This document shows positions 11,854-20,938 of a stretch of DNA of 64,000 nt, in pieces. The notes beneath the pieces are model-generated. The model saw only the letters and a program-made list of their open reading frames with translations. It did no database searches and was not told where the DNA came from. Every line of letters starts with the position of its first letter. The stretch's first letter is position 1. The translations under genes and the position numbers were made by a program. Location: the NCBI RefSeq assembly GCF_005222205.1, contig NZ_CP032345.1, positions 1,737,501-1,801,500 on the forward strand. Reading direction: 5' to 3'. The stretch comes from Azospirillum brasilense. Lineage in GTDB: Bacteria > Pseudomonadota > Alphaproteobacteria > Azospirillales > Azospirillaceae.

Positions 11854-12063
11854 ATGACCACCGGCACCGTCAAATGGTTCAACACCACCAAGGGATATGG
11901 CTTCATCGCGCCGGAAGCCGGCGCCAAGGACGTGTTCGTGCACATCACGGCCGTGCAGAAGTCGGGACTTCACGCCCTGTCCGAGGGCCAGCGCGTCCAG
12001 TTTGAGGTCGCGCGCGGCAACAACGGCAAGGACGCCGCGGTCAACATCAGCGTCATGGAGTGA
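11854..12063 (+). CDS. cspA: Cold-shock domain protein (CspA family)
   Basis: Small single-stranded nucleic-acid-binding protein of 69 residues, acting as an RNA chaperone in the cytoplasm. The two RNA-binding motifs are KGYGFI (RNP1) and VFVHI (RNP2), in the expected order after the start MTTGTVKWFN. The ATG at 11854 is set by the strong upstream ribosome site. The frame is open further upstream, but that part is not related to the family. It is transcribed convergently with the hybrid kinase; only seven bases separate the two stops. Confidence 0.93.
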   Translation: MTTGTVKWFNTTKGYGFIAPEAGAKDVFVHITAVQKSGLHALSEGQRVQFEVARGNNGKDAAVNISVME

Positions 12064-12070
12064 AGCGACG

Positions 12071-15000
12071 TCATGACGTGACGTAGCCGCGGAGCCGGTA
12101 GGCCTCGACGGCTTCCCGGGTCAGGCGGGGGATGTCGCGGCACAGCGACGTCACCTCGCTCACCGCGTTGCTCCGGCAGGCCAGCTCCAGCGCCCGGGCG
12201 GCCGCCGACAGGTCGCGGGCGCCGAAGGTCCCCGCGGTGCTCTTCAGCGTGTGGGCCTCCTTCGCCAGCCCGGCGAGATCGGCCGGGTTCCCGTCCGCCG
12301 CCGCCGCACCGCCGCGGGCGATGCGTTCGGCCCGCTCCAGCGTCTCCTCCACGAACTGCCGGATGACGTCGGCCAGAAGCTCCGCGTCGAGATCCCGGGC
12401 GAGTTGCTGCAGCACCTCCATGTCCAGGACGCCTCGGCCCGGCGCCCCCTCCGTCATCGGCGCGGTGGCCTCCGCAGGCGCGGCGGGCGCGGCGGCATCC
12501 AACGGGGCCGCCTCCAGCCAGCGGGCCACCGTTTCCAGCAGATGCGGACGGTCGACGGGCTTGGCGACATGCCCGTTCATCCCGGCGGCCAGACAGCGTT
12601 CGCGGTCGCTGTCCATGGCGTCGGCGGTCATCGCGATGATCGGGACGGTGCCGGCCGGCGGCGGCAGGGCGCGCAGCCGGCGGGTGGCGGTCAGCCCGTC
12701 CATCTCCGGCATGGCGAGGTCCATCAGGACCAGCCCGTAGGGCGACGGGCCGGACGCCGCGGCCTCCACCGCCTCCAGCGCTTCCCGCCCGTTGTTGGCG
12801 ATGTCGACCTGATGGCCGGCGCCGCGCAGCAGCAGGGCGGCGACCATCTGGTTGGTCGGGCTGTCCTCGACCAGGAGAATCCGCCGACCCGTTCCGGCGG
12901 CGGGCGGAACGGCCGCGCCTTGTGGACGCGGCTCCGCGGCGGGCGGCGCTTCCGCCGCGCTCCGCCCGGTCATGGCGGCGAGCAGGCGGGAGGGCCGGGC
13001 CGGCTTCGTCACGGTGGCGTCGGCGCCGTTGCCATCCCCACCCCCACCCCCACCCAAGGTCCGTTGCGGCAGGGCGAGACGGACGATCCGCCCCACGCCC
13101 CGCGCGCGCAGCCGGTCGGTCAGCGAGCCGGCGACCGGGCTCTCCACGCTGCCGATCACCGCGGCATCGGCGGCGGGCAGGGTATCGGCGTCCAGTCCCG
13201 CCACCATCGCCGCCACGTCCGGCGCGCTGACCGTGGCCCCCCAGGAGCGGAGCTGTTCGGCCAGAGCCCGCCGGGCGACGGGATTGGATTCCAGAAGAAG
13301 AACCGCGTGCCCGGCGAGCGGCGGCGGCTCCGCACCGGCGGTCCGCAGCGTTCCGGGCTCCAGCGGCAGGGTGAACCAGAAGCGGCTGCCCTGGCCGGCG
13401 GCGCTGTCGAACCCGATGCTCCCCCCCATCATCTCCACCAGCCGCTTGGAGATCGCCAACCCCAGCCCGGCGCCGTCGTGGCGGCGCGACAGGCGGGGGT
13501 GGACCTGGGAGAACTCCGTGAATAGCTCGGCCTGTGCGTCCTGCGGAATGCCGATGCCGGTGTCGGCCACCTCGAAGCGCAGGCGCGGCGGCGCTTGGCC
13601 GTCGCCGTCCAATTCCGACAGGGTGACGGCGACGCCGCCGCGGTCGGTGAACTTCACGGCGTTGCCGACGAGGTTCAGCAGGACCTGCCGCACCCGGCCC
13701 GAGTCGCCGCGCAGCGTCGCCGGCAGGCCGCCGGGGATGCAGACGGCCAGCTCGATCCCCTTGGCGAAGGCGCGGGCGGCCTGCAGCTCGGCCACGCTCT
13801 CCACCACCTCGGCGGGCGAGAAGCGGCCCGACTCCAGGGTCAGCTTCCCGGCCTCCATCTTGGAGATGTCCAGGATGTCGTTGAGCATGGACAGCAGCGC
13901 CTCCGCCGACTCGCGGGCGGTGCGGGCGTAGGTGCGCTGCTCCTCCCCCAGCGGGCCGTCCAGCAGCAGCCCCAGCATGCCCAGGACGCCGTTCATCGGG
14001 GTGCGGATCTCGTGGCTGATGGTGCGCAGGAACTCCGACTTGGCGCGGCTCGCCAGCTCCGCCTGCTCCTTGGCGAGGCGGAGCTGCGCCTCGGTGCGGC
14101 GGTGGGCGGTGATGTCGCGGAAGGACACCATCGCCATGGTCCGCCCGCGGTAGGGGACGTAGCGGGTCTCCCCCTGCACCGTCAGCCGTTCACCGTTGCG
14201 GCGCAGGCAGACGGTCTCGAAGGGAGTCTCGTCGCGGGCGCGGATGCGCTGCCAGGTGAGTTCACGATCCTCCGGCGCCATCATCGCGGTGATGGACTGC
14301 CCCGTCAGCTCGTCCGGCGCGTAGCCCAGGATGGCGGCGGCGGCGCGGTTGGCGTCGGCGATCACCCCCTGCTCGTGCACCAGGATGCCGTCCATGGCGG
14401 CGTCCGACAGTTTGCGGAAACGGTCCTCGCTCTCGCGCAGCGCCCGCTCCGCCCGGCGGTGGTCGGTGATGTCGGTGTAGGTCATCAAGACCGAGCGGTC
14501 GGGCAGGAAGCCGGCGGTGATCTCCAGCACCCGGCCGTCGGGGCGCGTGCGCTCGATGCGGCTGACACCCTCGGGGCGCAGGTTGGTCAGGTGGCGGGCG
14601 ACGATCTCCGCCGTGTCGCCGGAGCCGAACTCGCCGCGCTCGGCCATGAAGCGCAGGAAGCCGGGCATGCTGAGGCCGGGATGGAGCGCGTCGTCCGGCA
14701 GATCGAGCATCTCGCGCAGGCGCCGGTTGCAGGTCAGGAAATGGCCGTCCGCGCTCCACACCACGAGGCCCTGCGACATGGCGCTGAAGGTGGCCTCCAG
14801 CAGGTCGGACTTGTGGGCCAGCTCCTGCTCGCGCCGTTTCAGCTCGCTGATGTCGGTGCGCAGCCCAACATAGCCGCCGTCGCTGGTCCGCCGCTCCTCG
14901 ATCTTGAACCAGCGCCCGTCACCGATCCGCAGCACTTGCGGCCCCTGTGGGTTGCGGTGCCGCTCCATCTCCCGCTCGACCCAGCGGTCGATGTCGCCGG

Positions 15001-15442
15001 GGCCGCAGTCGGGGTAATGGCCGGTGGCGGCGGCGCGGCGAATCAGCGATTCGAAGGGGATGCCGGGCTCCAGAGGCCCCAGCAGGGCGTAGATTTCGCG
15101 GAAACGGGCGTTGCACTGGACCAGCCGGTCGTCGGCGTCGAACAGGGCGAAGCCCTCGTTGACGACCTCGATGGCTTCGGACAGGCGGCGGTGGGCGTCG
15201 GCCGCCCGGCCGTCGGCGGCGCGGGCCTCCGCCTGGGCACGCCGGGTGGCCTCCCGTTCGCGCATCACCGCCAGACCCATCACCGCGCCGGCCAGCCCGA
15301 TTCCGAAAAAGGGCCAGATCAGCTCGTCGGTTCCATGCTCCAGAAGATGCTGCAGCGTGTGCAGCGCGCTTGCCATCAGAAGGAGGAACGCGACCAGGGT
15401 GAGCCAGCTCCAGCGGCGCAGCCGGTGGTGGGGGAACGACAT
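12071..15442 (-). CDS. Membrane hybrid sensor histidine kinase (PAS x3, HisKA, HATPase, REC, Hpt)
   Basis: Large BarA-like phosphorelay kinase of 1123 residues. Two membrane segments lie near residues 12-30 and 42-58. Three PAS-like sensor regions cover about 90-450. HisKA has the phospho-histidine in [11 protein letters not shown] (about H477), and HATPase_c (about 580-695) includes [17 protein letters not shown] degenerate receiver follows (LLLES instead of an acidic pair, no phospho-Asp), then a canonical receiver ([29 protein letters not shown]). A C-terminal Hpt domain carries [13 protein letters not shown]. The start used is the ATG at 15442 with GGAG upstream; a longer form would overlap sitD. 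Input signal and output regulator are unknown. Confidence 0.9.
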   Translation of the reverse strand: MSFPHHRLRRWSWLTLVAFLLLMASALHTLQHLLEHGTDELIWPFFGIGLAGAVMGLAVMREREATRRAQAEARAADGRAADAHRRLSEAIEVVNEGFALFDADDRLVQCNARFREIYALLGPLEPGIPFESLIRRAAATGHYPDCGPGDIDRWVEREMERHRNPQGPQVLRIGDGRWFKIEERRTSDGGYVGLRTDISELKRREQELAHKSDLLEATFSAMSQGLVVWSADGHFLTCNRRLREMLDLPDDALHPGLSMPGFLRFMAERGEFGSGDTAEIVARHLTNLRPEGVSRIERTRPDGRVLEITAGFLPDRSVLMTYTDITDHRRAERALRESEDRFRKLSDAAMDGILVHEQGVIADANRAAAAILGYAPDELTGQSITAMMAPEDRELTWQRIRARDETPFETVCLRRNGERLTVQGETRYVPYRGRTMAMVSFRDITAHRRTEAQLRLAKEQAELASRAKSEFLRTISHEIRTPMNGVLGMLGLLLDGPLGEEQRTYARTARESAEALLSMLNDILDISKMEAGKLTLESGRFSPAEVVESVAELQAARAFAKGIELAVCIPGGLPATLRGDSGRVRQVLLNLVGNAVKFTDRGGVAVTLSELDGDGQAPPRLRFEVADTGIGIPQDAQAELFTEFSQVHPRLSRRHDGAGLGLAISKRLVEMMGGSIGFDSAAGQGSRFWFTLPLEPGTLRTAGAEPPPLAGHAVLLLESNPVARRALAEQLRSWGATVSAPDVAAMVAGLDADTLPAADAAVIGSVESPVAGSLTDRLRARGVGRIVRLALPQRTLGGGGGGDGNGADATVTKPARPSRLLAAMTGRSAAEAPPAAEPRPQGAAVPPAAGTGRRILLVEDSPTNQMVAALLLRGAGHQVDIANNGREALEAVEAAASGPSPYGLVLMDLAMPEMDGLTATRRLRALPPPAGTVPIIAMTADAMDSDRERCLAAGMNGHVAKPVDRPHLLETVARWLEAAPLDAAAPAAPAEATAPMTEGAPGRGVLDMEVLQQLARDLDAELLADVIRQFVEETLERAERIARGGAAAADGNPADLAGLAKEAHTLKSTAGTFGARDLSAAARALELACRSNAVSEVTSLCRDIPRLTREAVEAYRLRGYVTS

Positions 15443-15485
15443 TCGGCGCTCCGCATAGGACTCCGCATAGGACAAGGCGAAAACG

Positions 15486-16472
15486 TTACGGCTTTTGCGC
15501 CTCCGGAGCAATAAATCCAGGGGTGTTGCGCAGCCGGTCGACGGCGCGGCGCCGGCCAAGCAGGCCGTGGCGCGGCCCGAACAGGACGGCCAGCGCCAGG
15601 ATCAGCCCGGACGCCACGGCGATCATCCCCGCGGCGTTCAGCGAGTGGGAGGCCCCGAGCAGCATCGGCCCGAAGGCCGCCGCGCCATAACCGGCCAGCG
15701 CCGCCAGCACCCCCAGCGCGACGCTGAGCAGGATCTGCGCGGCCAGCCGGTCGGTCAGCAGGCGGGCGGCGGCGGGCGGGGCGATCAGCATGGCGATGAC
15801 CAGGATGGAGCCCACCGCCTCGAAGGCGGCGATCGCGGTGGCGGCGACCAGAAGCACCACCCCGTAATGGAACAGCCCCGCCGGGATGCCCAGCGTGGAG
15901 GCCAGCGCCGGGTCGAAGGTGGTGATCTTCAGCTCCTTGTAGAACAGCCCGACCAGGGCGACGCAGAGCGCGAAGACCGCGGCCAGCGTCAGCACCTCCC
16001 GCGGCAGGGCGGCCCACACCGCCGGGTCGGTCAGCGAGTGCCAGCCCTTGGGGGCCAGCCACAGGATGGTCTCCAACTGGCCGTAGAGCACGCAGTCGGC
16101 GTCGAGATCGACGCCCCCCGCCGAGGCCTGCTCGATCATCACCACGCCGGCGGCGAACATCACGGTGAAGACGACGCCCATGGCGGCGCCGGACTCCAGC
16201 CGGCCCAGCCGCCGCACCGCCTCGATCAGCAGGCCGGCCAGCGCCGCGGCGGCCAGCGCGCCGAGCATCATCGGCAGCGTCTCCCGCGTGCCGGCGACCA
16301 GGAAGCCGCCGACGATGCCGGGCAGGATGGCGTGGCTGACCGCGTCGCCCATCATCCCCTGGCGCCGCAGCACCAGGAAATTGCCGACCAGCGCACAGGC
16401 CGCGCAGGCCAGCACCGCGGCGAGCAGGGCGGGGGCGTCGATCTGAAGGAATTCCTGGACGTCGGGCATCAT
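15486..16472 (-). CDS. sitD: Manganese/zinc/iron ABC transporter permease SitD-like
   Basis: Second membrane component of a cluster-9-type divalent metal importer. It has 328 residues and about eight or nine hydrophobic segments. The family segment GDAVSHAILPGIVGGFL is near residues 40-58, and LVIAMLIAPPAAARLLTDR marks the conserved cytoplasmic loop contacting the ATPase. The start ATG at 16472 overlaps the sitC stop in ATGA, so it is translationally coupled. It is the last gene of sitABCD. Having two different permeases is typical of the Sit subfamily, but substrate preference (Mn, Fe or Zn) cannot be read from this sequence. Confidence 0.9.
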   Translation of the reverse strand: MMPDVQEFLQIDAPALLAAVLACAACALVGNFLVLRRQGMMGDAVSHAILPGIVGGFLVAGTRETLPMMLGALAAAALAGLLIEAVRRLGRLESGAAMGVVFTVMFAAGVVMIEQASAGGVDLDADCVLYGQLETILWLAPKGWHSLTDPAVWAALPREVLTLAAVFALCVALVGLFYKELKITTFDPALASTLGIPAGLFHYGVVLLVAATAIAAFEAVGSILVIAMLIAPPAAARLLTDRLAAQILLSVALGVLAALAGYGAAAFGPMLLGASHSLNAAGMIAVASGLILALAVLFGPRHGLLGRRRAVDRLRNTPGFIAPEAQKP

Positions 16473-17662
16473 GACGGGGCGCTCCGCTCCTCCAGCAGCC
16501 GGACCATGTCGCCGGGCAGGACCGAGTCGATGGGGTCGACGCCCCAGTTGGCGTGGGCGGGCAGCAGGGCCGGGTAGTCGGCGAGGAACCGCTCCCACAG
16601 GCGGCGGTCGCGCGCCGCCGCGCGGGCGGCCGCCTGCCCGGCGGGGGTCAGGGCGCCGTCCCGTGCGTAGCCGCGCAGGCGCAGCCAGAGCGCCGGGGCG
16701 CCCGCCACCGGGCGGCCGTCCAGAAGGTCGGTCAGGGCGCGCCGCTCGGCGAAGGTCAGGCGCAGCCGCCCCTGGCGCAGCGCGGCGGCGACCAGCCCGC
16801 GCGCCGGGGCGAACAGGAAGCTCAGCAGGAAGAAGCCCCCGGCGACCAGGACGATGACCGCGCCGGCCGGAAGCTTGGGCAGCAGGGCCGACAGGGTGGC
16901 GCCGAGCCAGCCGGACAGCGCGCCGATCACCGCCGCGGCGACGGTCAGGGCGGGCAGCCGATCGGTCCAGAAGCGCGCCGCGGCGGGCGGGATGATGAGG
17001 AGGGCCACCACCAGGATCAGCCCCACCGTCTGGAGCCCGATCACCGTCACCAGCGTCGCCAGCCCCATCAGCACGAGGTCGAGCGCCCCCACTGGCCAGC
17101 CCTGCACGGCGGCGAAGCCGGGGTCGAAGGCCAGCACCCGCAATTCCTTGAACAGCAGGGCGACGGCCAGCGCCGCCCCGGCGGCCAGCAGGCCGATGGC
17201 GATGGCCTCGCCCTGCGCCATGGCGGCGGTCTGGCCCAGGATGAAGGTCTTCAGCCCGGCCTGCCCGCCCAACTCCAGATTCTGGATGACGCTGAGCAGC
17301 ACGACGCCCAGCCCGAAGAAGACCGACAGCACCGCGCCGATCGCCGAATCCTCGGTCAGCCGGGTGAAGCGGGTCAGCGCCTGCACGGTCAGCAGCCCGA
17401 CCACCCCACTGGCCACCGCCCCGGCCAGCAGCAGCGGCAGCGAGCGTTCCGGCAGGCCGAGCGCCGCCCCGACGAGGAAGGCGACGGCGATGCCGGGCAA
17501 AGTGGCGTGGCTCAGCGCGTCACTGACCAGCGCGCGGCGGCGCAGCAGCAGGAAGGTGCCGACCGTCCCGCCGGCCAGCCCCAGCGCGGCGGTCCCGGCG
17601 ACCACCACGGCGCTGTTGAAGCCGGACTGGAAGGTCAGGATGCGCAACGCCTCATCCATCAT
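16469..17662 (-). CDS. sitC: Manganese/zinc/iron ABC transporter permease SitC-like with C-terminal DtxR/MntR-like tail
   Basis: First permease of the metal importer. Residues 1 to about 290 have eight or nine hydrophobic segments with the family motifs SDALSHATLPGIAVAFL and LILVVALLIIPPAAARFWTDR. From about residue 300 an extra soluble region of nearly 100 residues follows. It contains LTFAERRALTDLLDG, GALTPAGQAAARAAARDRRLWERFLAD and a final HANWGVDPIDSVLPGDMVRLLE. This resembles the winged-helix end and metal-binding dimerisation region of DtxR/MntR repressors, as seen in some MntB-type permeases. The start ATG at 17662 overlaps the sitB stop (ATGA). The tail may sense metal and gate transport, which is inference. 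Confidence 0.88.
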   Translation of the reverse strand: MMDEALRILTFQSGFNSAVVVAGTAALGLAGGTVGTFLLLRRRALVSDALSHATLPGIAVAFLVGAALGLPERSLPLLLAGAVASGVVGLLTVQALTRFTRLTEDSAIGAVLSVFFGLGVVLLSVIQNLELGGQAGLKTFILGQTAAMAQGEAIAIGLLAAGAALAVALLFKELRVLAFDPGFAAVQGWPVGALDLVLMGLATLVTVIGLQTVGLILVVALLIIPPAAARFWTDRLPALTVAAAVIGALSGWLGATLSALLPKLPAGAVIVLVAGGFFLLSFLFAPARGLVAAALRQGRLRLTFAERRALTDLLDGRPVAGAPALWLRLRGYARDGALTPAGQAAARAAARDRRLWERFLADYPALLPAHANWGVDPIDSVLPGDMVRLLEERSAPS

Positions 17663-18471
17663 GACGCCTCCGCTTCCTCTGCCGCTGCGGGGGCCGGCAT
17701 GGGCCGTCCGCCGTAGGTGCGGGACAGCAGATCGGGGGTCATCACCCGCGCGACCGGCCCCTGGGCGACGACGCGGGTGTTGAGCAGCAGCGCGTGGTCG
17801 AAATAGTCGCTGACCGTCTGGAGGTCGTGGTGGACGCAGATCACCGTCCGCCCGGCGGCATCGAGGTCGCGCAGCACCTGGAGCACGGCGCGCTCCGTCG
17901 CGGCGTCCACCCCGGCGAAGGGCTCGTCCATGAAATAGAGCTGCGCCTCCTGCGCCAGCGCGCGGGCCAGGAAGACGCGCTGCTGCTGGCCGCCGGACAG
18001 CTGGCCGATCTGGCGCTTGGCGAAGTCGGCCATGCCCACCCGCTCCAGCGCGTGCAGCGCCGCCTCCCTGTGGGCGCGGGTGACCGGACGGAACCAGCCG
18101 ATCTTTCCGTAGCGGCCCATCGCCACCACGTCGAGCGCCGAGACGGGGAAGTCCCAGTCCACACTCTCCCGCTGCGGCACATAGCCGATGAGGCGGCGCT
18201 GCTTGGCGATCGGGCGCCCGAACACCTCCACCGTGCCCGACACGCTCGGGACCAGCCCGAGGCACGCCTTGATGAGGGTCGACTTGCCCGCCCCGTTCGG
18301 CCCGACCACGGCGATCAGCCCGCCCGACGGGGCGGCGTAGTCGACGTTCCACAGCACCGGCCGGCGGTGGTAGGCGACGGTCAGGCCGCGGATCTCCAGG
18401 GGCGGCGGCCCGATGGGCGAGGCCTCCTCGGGGGCGGTGCGGCTGCCGGGGGTGCGCCAGAGATACTGCAT
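17659..18471 (-). CDS. sitB: Manganese/zinc/iron ABC transporter ATP-binding protein SitB-like
   Basis: Cytoplasmic ATPase of the metal importer, 270 residues. Walker A GPNGAGKS is at 57-64, the Q-loop region GYVPQRESVDWDFPV at about 97-110, the ABC signature LSGGQQQR at 158-165, Walker B LYFMDEP at 178-184 and the switch histidine in VHHDL. The YVPQR..VDWDFPV stretch is characteristic of the Mn/Zn/Fe (cluster 9) ATPases. It lies between the binding-protein gene and the two permease genes, with an ATGA overlap to sitC. Confidence 0.93.
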   Translation of the reverse strand: MQYLWRTPGSRTAPEEASPIGPPPLEIRGLTVAYHRRPVLWNVDYAAPSGGLIAVVGPNGAGKSTLIKACLGLVPSVSGTVEVFGRPIAKQRRLIGYVPQRESVDWDFPVSALDVVAMGRYGKIGWFRPVTRAHREAALHALERVGMADFAKRQIGQLSGGQQQRVFLARALAQEAQLYFMDEPFAGVDAATERAVLQVLRDLDAAGRTVICVHHDLQTVSDYFDHALLLNTRVVAQGPVARVMTPDLLSRTYGGRPMPAPAAAEEAEAS

Positions 18472-18493
18472 GGTCCGTTCCTCCTCCGCCGCG

Positions 18494-19507
18494 TCAGCGC
18501 TGCGCCAGGGCGAGCTTGCCCTGGAAGCCGTCGGCCGGCGCCTCGCCGCCCAGCGCGCGGGCGATGGTCGTCACATTGTGGTCGATCATGCCGATGTAGG
18601 TGCCCTCATAACTGCCCGGCGCGCCCATGGCGTCGGAGAACAGGGCACCGCCCAGCGTCACGCTGTGACCGCGCGCGCCCGCCCCTTCGACCAGGGCGCG
18701 GACGTTGCGGTCGGACACGCTGGTTTCCGGGAAGACCGCCGGCACGCCGCGGTCCGCCAGCAGCGCGGCCAGCTCCTCGATGATCCGCAGGCCGGCTTCC
18801 GATTCGGTGCTGATCCCCTGGATGCCGCGCACCTCGATCCCGTAGGCGCGGCCCAGATAGTTGAAGGCGTCGTGGGCGGTGACCAGAACGCGGGCCTTGC
18901 CGGGGATGGCGGACAGGACGCGCCGGGCGTACGCGTCGAGCCGCGCCAGCTCCGCCCCGTACGCGTCGGCGTTGCGGGCGTACGTCTCGGCGCCCGCGGG
19001 ATCGAGCCGCGCCAGACCGTCGCGGATGGCCGGCAGGGTGCTCGCCCAGATGCCCACATCCATCCAGATGTGCGGGTCGTGGGCGCCCTCGAACTCGGGC
19101 GGGCTGAGCAGCCGCTCCTTGGGCACGGCGTCGCCCAGCGCCACCACCGGCTTTCCGGACTCGCGCAGCCGGTCGAAGGCGGCGGTCATCTTGCCTTCCA
19201 GATGCAGGCCGCTGATGAACACCGCGTCGGCCCGCAGCAGCTTCACCGTGTCGGAGCGGGTGGGCTTGAACAGGTGCGGATCGACGCCTTCGCCCATCAG
19301 CGCCTCCACCTCCGCCCGGTCGCCGGCCACCGCCCGCACGAGGTCGGCGACCATGCCGGTGGTGGCGACGATGTTCGGGCGCTCGCCTTGGAGCCGTTCA
19401 CCCTCGGCCCTGGCGGTTCCCGGCAGCAGCAGCGCGGCGGCCAAGCCCACGATGGCGATAAACTTCGTCAGGCTCTTCGTCGCGACGGTATTTGAACATA
19501 TGTTCAT
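18494..19507 (-). CDS. sitA: Manganese/zinc/iron ABC transporter substrate-binding protein SitA-like
   Basis: Periplasmic cluster-9 metal-binding protein that delivers metal to SitBCD. A signal peptide spans about residues 1-34 (hydrophobic core FIAIVGLAAALLLPG, cleavage near ARA). The binding-site histidines of the family are visible in GVDPHLFKPT and AHDPHIWMD, with the acidic ligands expected from FPETSVSD and the C-terminal MIDHN. I chose the ATG at 19507, which has GAGAG about ten bases upstream; a TTG at 19525 would add six residues. The start codon lies inside a 14-bp palindrome (19493-19506), a probable metalloregulator site. Confidence 0.92.
   Translation of the reverse strand: MNICSNTVATKSLTKFIAIVGLAAALLLPGTARAEGERLQGERPNIVATTGMVADLVRAVAGDRAEVEALMGEGVDPHLFKPTRSDTVKLLRADAVFISGLHLEGKMTAAFDRLRESGKPVVALGDAVPKERLLSPPEFEGAHDPHIWMDVGIWASTLPAIRDGLARLDPAGAETYARNADAYGAELARLDAYARRVLSAIPGKARVLVTAHDAFNYLGRAYGIEVRGIQGISTESEAGLRIIEELAALLADRGVPAVFPETSVSDRNVRALVEGAGARGHSVTLGGALFSDAMGAPGSYEGTYIGMIDHNVTTIARALGGEAPADGFQGKLALAQR
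19493..19506. promoter_or_regulatory. Perfect 14-bp palindrome over the sitA start: metalloregulator operator candidate
   Basis: TGAACATATGTTCA is a perfect dyad in an AT-rich island, covering codons 1-5 of sitA on the minus strand. A Fur/Mur-family gene lies 2.6 kb away. Mn or Fe repression through such dyads is known for sit/mnt operons, but which regulator binds here is not shown. Confidence 0.55.
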
Positions 19508-19675
19508 ATTCACTGCTCTCGACAAAGATCGGCAAGGTTAGGGCGGACGGATCAAGTAAACGGGGCGGAGTGCATTTGCGTTCCATGAATATATGAAGCG
19601 CCTCTCCGGGCTTGCAAGGCGGGTCCTGACGATCCGTGTCTTACCGAACGGGGTGGAGTGCGTTACAGTGGCGGG

Positions 19676-20404
19676 ATGATCGTGCTCTTTACGGATTTCG
19701 GGCTGTCCGGCCCCTACACCGGGCAGATGAAGGCGGTGCTGGCGCGGATGGCGCCGGGCCTGCCGGTCATCGACCTGTTCGCCGACGCACCCGCCTTCGA
19801 CCCGCAGCTGTCGGCCTATCTGCTGGCCGCCTACGCTCCGGAATTCCCGGCGGACAGCGTCTTCCTCTGCGTGGTGGACCCCGGCGTCGGGACCGACCGC
19901 CGTCCGCTGGTGGTGGAGGCCGACGGGCGCCGCTTTGTCGGGCCGGACAACGGCCTGTTCGAACTGGTCCGGCGTCGGGCCGAATCGGTGCGCGCCTGGA
20001 GCATCGGCTGGCGGCCCGAGCGGCTGTCGGCCAGCTTCCACGGGCGGGACCTGTTCGCCCCGGTGGCGGCCAGCCTCGCCATGGGCAACCCGGTCGCGCT
20101 GGAGCCCGTCGATCCGTCCAGCCTCGCGCGGCCCGACTGGCCGGACGATCTGGCGCGGATCGTCTATGTGGACGTCTACGGCAACGCCATGACCGGCTTG
20201 CGCGCCGACCGGCTGCCGGAGGACGCGGTGCTGCGGGCCGGCGGCCGCACGGTGCGCCGGGGCCGGACCTTCGCCGACGTCCCGGTGGGGGAGGCGCTGT
20301 GGTACGCGAACTCCAGCGGTCTGGCGGAGATCGCCGTCAACAGCGGCCGCGCCGACCGCGATGCCGGGCTGGCGGTGGGGACGCCGGTGGAGGTCGTCCT
20401 ATAG
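19676..20404 (+). CDS. SAM hydroxide adenosyltransferase family protein (DUF62)
   Basis: Member of the SAM-dependent fluorinase/chlorinase superfamily. Most members, the former DUF62, split S-adenosylmethionine with water/hydroxide into adenosine and methionine. The start MIVLFTDFG, the segment VVDPGVGTDRRP, the GPDNGLFE loop, the FHGRDLFAPVAA segment and VYVDVYGNAMTGL are typical. The Asp, Arg and His of the hydroxide-type triad seem present in VVDPG...DRRP and FHGRD. There is no halogenase-type loop that I can recognise. The start could also be the GTG at 19658 (six more residues). It is divergent from sitA and ends six bases inside the convergent gene. Confidence 0.87.
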   Translation: MIVLFTDFGLSGPYTGQMKAVLARMAPGLPVIDLFADAPAFDPQLSAYLLAAYAPEFPADSVFLCVVDPGVGTDRRPLVVEADGRRFVGPDNGLFELVRRRAESVRAWSIGWRPERLSASFHGRDLFAPVAASLAMGNPVALEPVDPSSLARPDWPDDLARIVYVDVYGNAMTGLRADRLPEDAVLRAGGRTVRRGRTFADVPVGEALWYANSSGLAEIAVNSGRADRDAGLAVGTPVEVVL

Positions 20405-20797
20405 CCCGTCCAGGCAGCGGTCGAGCAGCGCCAGATCCACGGGGCGGGCCAGCACGGTGACCGGGCTGTTGCCCGGCTGGGCGTCCAATTGGGCGTCCGG
20501 CGCGCCGGCGGTCAGGATGATCCGGGTGTGGGGGTAGAGCATGCAGGCCAGCGCCGCGGCCCGGTCCCCCTCGTCCTCCGGAAGGTGGCGGCGCAGCAGG
20601 GCGACGGCGGGACCCTCGGCCCCGATCAGGCCCAGCGCCTCGAAGCCGCCGGACACCGTGGACACGGCGAAGCCGCGTTCCGCCAGATGGCGGGCCAGCG
20701 CGTCCCGCTGGCCAGGATCGTCGTCGGCGACGACGGCGCGGCGGCCCCCCTGGCCGGGCGGGCGGATGTCGGCGTCAATGGAAAAGCCGGTCGTCAT
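20399..20797 (-). CDS. Degenerate receiver-domain protein
   Basis: Stand-alone protein of 132 residues with the outline of a CheY-like receiver. The acidic pocket VVADDDPGQRDALARHL is intact. Where the phospho-acceptor aspartate should stand (normally VLLD-x-x-LP) the sequence is VALLRRHLPEDEG, with arginine in place of aspartate. The conserved lysine of the KP motif is also replaced (LARPVD). It is therefore unlikely to be phosphorylated in the usual way and may work as a protein-interaction module. No kinase is adjacent. The last six bases overlap the end of the convergent SAM-hydrolase gene. Confidence 0.8.
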   Translation of the reverse strand: MTTGFSIDADIRPPGQGGRRAVVADDDPGQRDALARHLAERGFAVSTVSGGFEALGLIGAEGPAVALLRRHLPEDEGDRAAALACMLYPHTRIILTAGAPDAQLDAQPGNSPVTVLARPVDLALLDRCLDGL

Positions 20798-20938
20798 GGG
20801 GGGCTCATCACTGGCTTCCCTGAACCTCAGGGGCTTTGAACCTCAAGAGTTTTCTACGCCACGCGGGGGCCGGTTGCAAATCCCCGTGGGCGGTACGCGC
20901 CGTCCGATCTGCGGACCTTGGTGTCAGGGACCTTGACG

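Noticed and set aside
19676..20404. Fluorinase or chlorinase assignment for the SAM-cleaving protein
   Set aside because: The Asp/Arg/His set of the hydroxide-using branch seems present and the halogenase-type loop is not recognisable.
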